A stretch of 64,000 nt of DNA from Penicillium oxalicum (Eukaryota; Ascomycota; Eurotiomycetes; Eurotiales; Aspergillaceae): the NCBI RefSeq assembly GCF_001723175.1, contig NC_064654.1, forward strand, positions 1 through 64,000. Direction: 5' to 3'. Of this stretch, positions 62,338 through 64,000 are shown piece after piece; position 1 is the stretch's first letter, and each line of letters begins with the position of its first letter. The notes under the pieces were generated by a model. That model did not search any database. It worked only from the letters and a program-made list of their open reading frames with translations, and had not been told where the DNA came from. Position numbers and translations under genes: made by a program.

Positions 62338-64000
62338 ATGACTCTATCGAATGGTGCCGCTCCTCCTCCAAAGGAAAACCCGAATCCGGATGTTGTTTTG
62401 AGCGGTGAAAGAGCGGGGACGAACGATCATCGATCCGAGGTAAGAGGCTTCCCTCATAATCAGTTGCACAGGTCAGCTTAGCAGAATCATAGAGCGCGCT
62501 AAGACTTGAGGGCTCTCACTGGGCCAATATCGATCATGCCGCAGTGGAGCTCTTCGACCACGCCCTTACTAGTAGTAGCGATGGGTTGGTCTCGCTGGCA
62601 GACTACGTTCACTACTTCAAAATCCCCGGAGTAAACCACTCTGCTCACCAAGCGTCGATTATCAGCGCAGCATGGGCAATTGTGATGAGCGAATATACCA
62701 ACTCGAATGATGTGCTGTTTGGACAGCTGAAAGGGGGTAAAAACTCGCCACTCCGAGTGCTCCTGAAGCAAGATGATACCATTGAGAGCTTATTGCGTCG
62801 GGTTGAGGAGAGTCGGACGATAACCCAGGTCACTGTAGCCGCGTCGCGGCGCAAGGTACAATGTGTCCTTGCATTCTATGGGCATGAGGAAATGGAGGCG
62901 GGGCCATATCCTGGTCCGCTGAAGGACGAAGTGTTGCAGGTCAGCTTCATTCTTCATGCGAGCCTCGTCAACATCAAGGTGCTCTACAATGAGCTGTCTG
63001 TAGAGAGATCGAAGATCGAAAGGCTATTTCAGCAGCTAGGACATGTTCTCACCCAATTATACGAAAACCCGACGGAGACTGCCCTGGGGAAAGTGAGCAG
63101 CGTCACTGCAAAGGACATCAACGACATGAAGGAATGGAACATGCGTTCTCACAAATCCTATGTTCTGGATTCCATCAATGCGACTTTTGAACGGCAGGTG
63201 ATGGCTTCGCCTGATTCATGGGCTATCAATGCGTGGGACGGGAGTCTGACGTACGCTCAACTCTACAATCAGGCCAAATTACTGGCCAACTCCCTCTATG
63301 AGGCTGGAGTGCGGCCACACGATCTCGTACCTCTCGCATTCGACAAATCAGTATGGTTCACTATATCTGTTTTGGCAGTACTGAAGGTTGGAGCGGCTAT
63401 AGTCCCACTTGATCCTGACTGGCCAAGGGAGCGTCGGATGTACATCGTGGAGGATGCTGGAAGTCGCTTGGCTCTCACAAATGTGGCCAGATTCAAAGAG
63501 GAGCATCCGGGGCTTACGGTAATTGATGTCAGCAAGATGATATGGGCTCCGCAGACGGAGCCAAAAATCAACTTCGCGCACATTGTCACTCCCGCGCACG
63601 CCGCTTATGCTTTTTTTACTTCAGGTACAACTGGGCGGCCCAAGGGATGTATCATTGAACATGGCGCATTCGTGGCCTCGGCTTTAGAGCGGGCAAAGGT
63701 CCTCGTTCGTGATGAAAGCTCTCGTGTGCTTCAAGTGGCAACTCATACTTTTGATCCTGCAATGGAGGACATCCTGACCACACTCCTCGTTGGGGGCTGT
63801 GTCTGCGTTCCCAATAAGCAAGAATATTTGAACGACCTGAGGGGATCAATCTGCAAGTGCAATGCCAACACCTTGAACATTGCACCCAGCCTTATCCGGT
63901 CTCTGCGCCCGGAGCAGGTGCCCTCATTGAAAACTTTGATCCTGGGAGGCGAAAAGATGAGCGACCGGGTCTTGGAAACTTGGACAGGGGCAGTCTCGCT
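62338..64000 (+). CDS. Non-ribosomal peptide synthetase, N-terminal part (runs off the window)
   Basis: Exon 62338-62439, a 53-bp intron (GTAAGA donor), then an open exon from 62493 to the window end; 536 residues are visible. Residues about 35-225 resemble the C-terminal half of a condensation domain (PGVNHSAHQASIISAAWAIVM, VSFILHASLVN) without the HHxxxDG catalytic motif. An adenylation domain follows: core A2 LKVGAAIVPLDPDWP (about 332), A3 TSGTTGRPKG (410-419) and A4-like FDPAMEDI (454-461). NRPSs activate amino acids as adenylates and join them on carrier domains. The first visible module selects and loads an amino acid; its specificity pocket lies partly beyond the edge. This is the likely backbone enzyme of the cluster. 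Confidence 0.92.

Overview
This window is the end of a chromosome from a filamentous ascomycete. The evidence is a left-terminal C-rich telomere tract (CCCTAA/CCCCTAA), genes with short 50-70 bp GT-AG introns, LTR retrotransposons heavily altered by repeat-induced point mutation (RIP), and fungal secondary-metabolite enzyme families. A member of the Eurotiales (Aspergillus/Penicillium type) fits best, but I cannot prove the species.

Layout. 1-138 is telomere. It runs straight into the middle of the reverse transcriptase of a RIP-destroyed Ty3/Gypsy chromovirus (139-4016). A second, less damaged Gypsy element (4297-11709) with 152-bp LTRs is nested in further decayed DNA up to about 12.9 kb. 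13.1-24.1 kb is a gene island: an FAD-dependent monooxygenase, two COMT-type O-methyltransferases and a cytochrome P450. 25-27.8 kb is solo LTRs and nested repeats. 27.8-39.8 kb is a second island: a truncated ORF, a small secreted protein, a decayed cytochrome-b561-like gene, a decayed mitochondrial seryl-tRNA synthetase copy, and a complete multicopper oxidase. 40-54.7 kb is repeats again, including a 10.7-kb RIP-saturated Gypsy element (41136-51836), foldback elements and a solo LTR with a perfect target duplication. 54.9-64 kb holds an ABCC-type transporter, a decayed alpha/beta hydrolase, and the start of an NRPS gene that runs off the right edge.

Functional picture. NRPS, two O-methyltransferases, P450, FAD monooxygenase, multicopper oxidase and an MRP-type exporter are the standard parts of a fungal peptide-derived natural-product cluster. 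Here they lie on a subtelomere, split by transposons. Several neighbours are visibly broken: b561, seryl-tRNA synthetase and hydrolase by RIP-type TAG/TAA codons and some frameshifts; the ABC transporter by two apparent 1-nt frameshifts. The second O-methyltransferase has a suspicious exon junction. The product cannot be named from this sequence.

Most interesting: (i) a roughly 150-bp dispersed element with a very conserved 60-bp core that lies 270-560 bp upstream of three of the biosynthetic genes; (ii) a RIP-stopped but indel-free copy of a housekeeping gene; (iii) two LTR copies of identical length, one intact and one RIP-mutated, giving a direct read-out of the mutation process.
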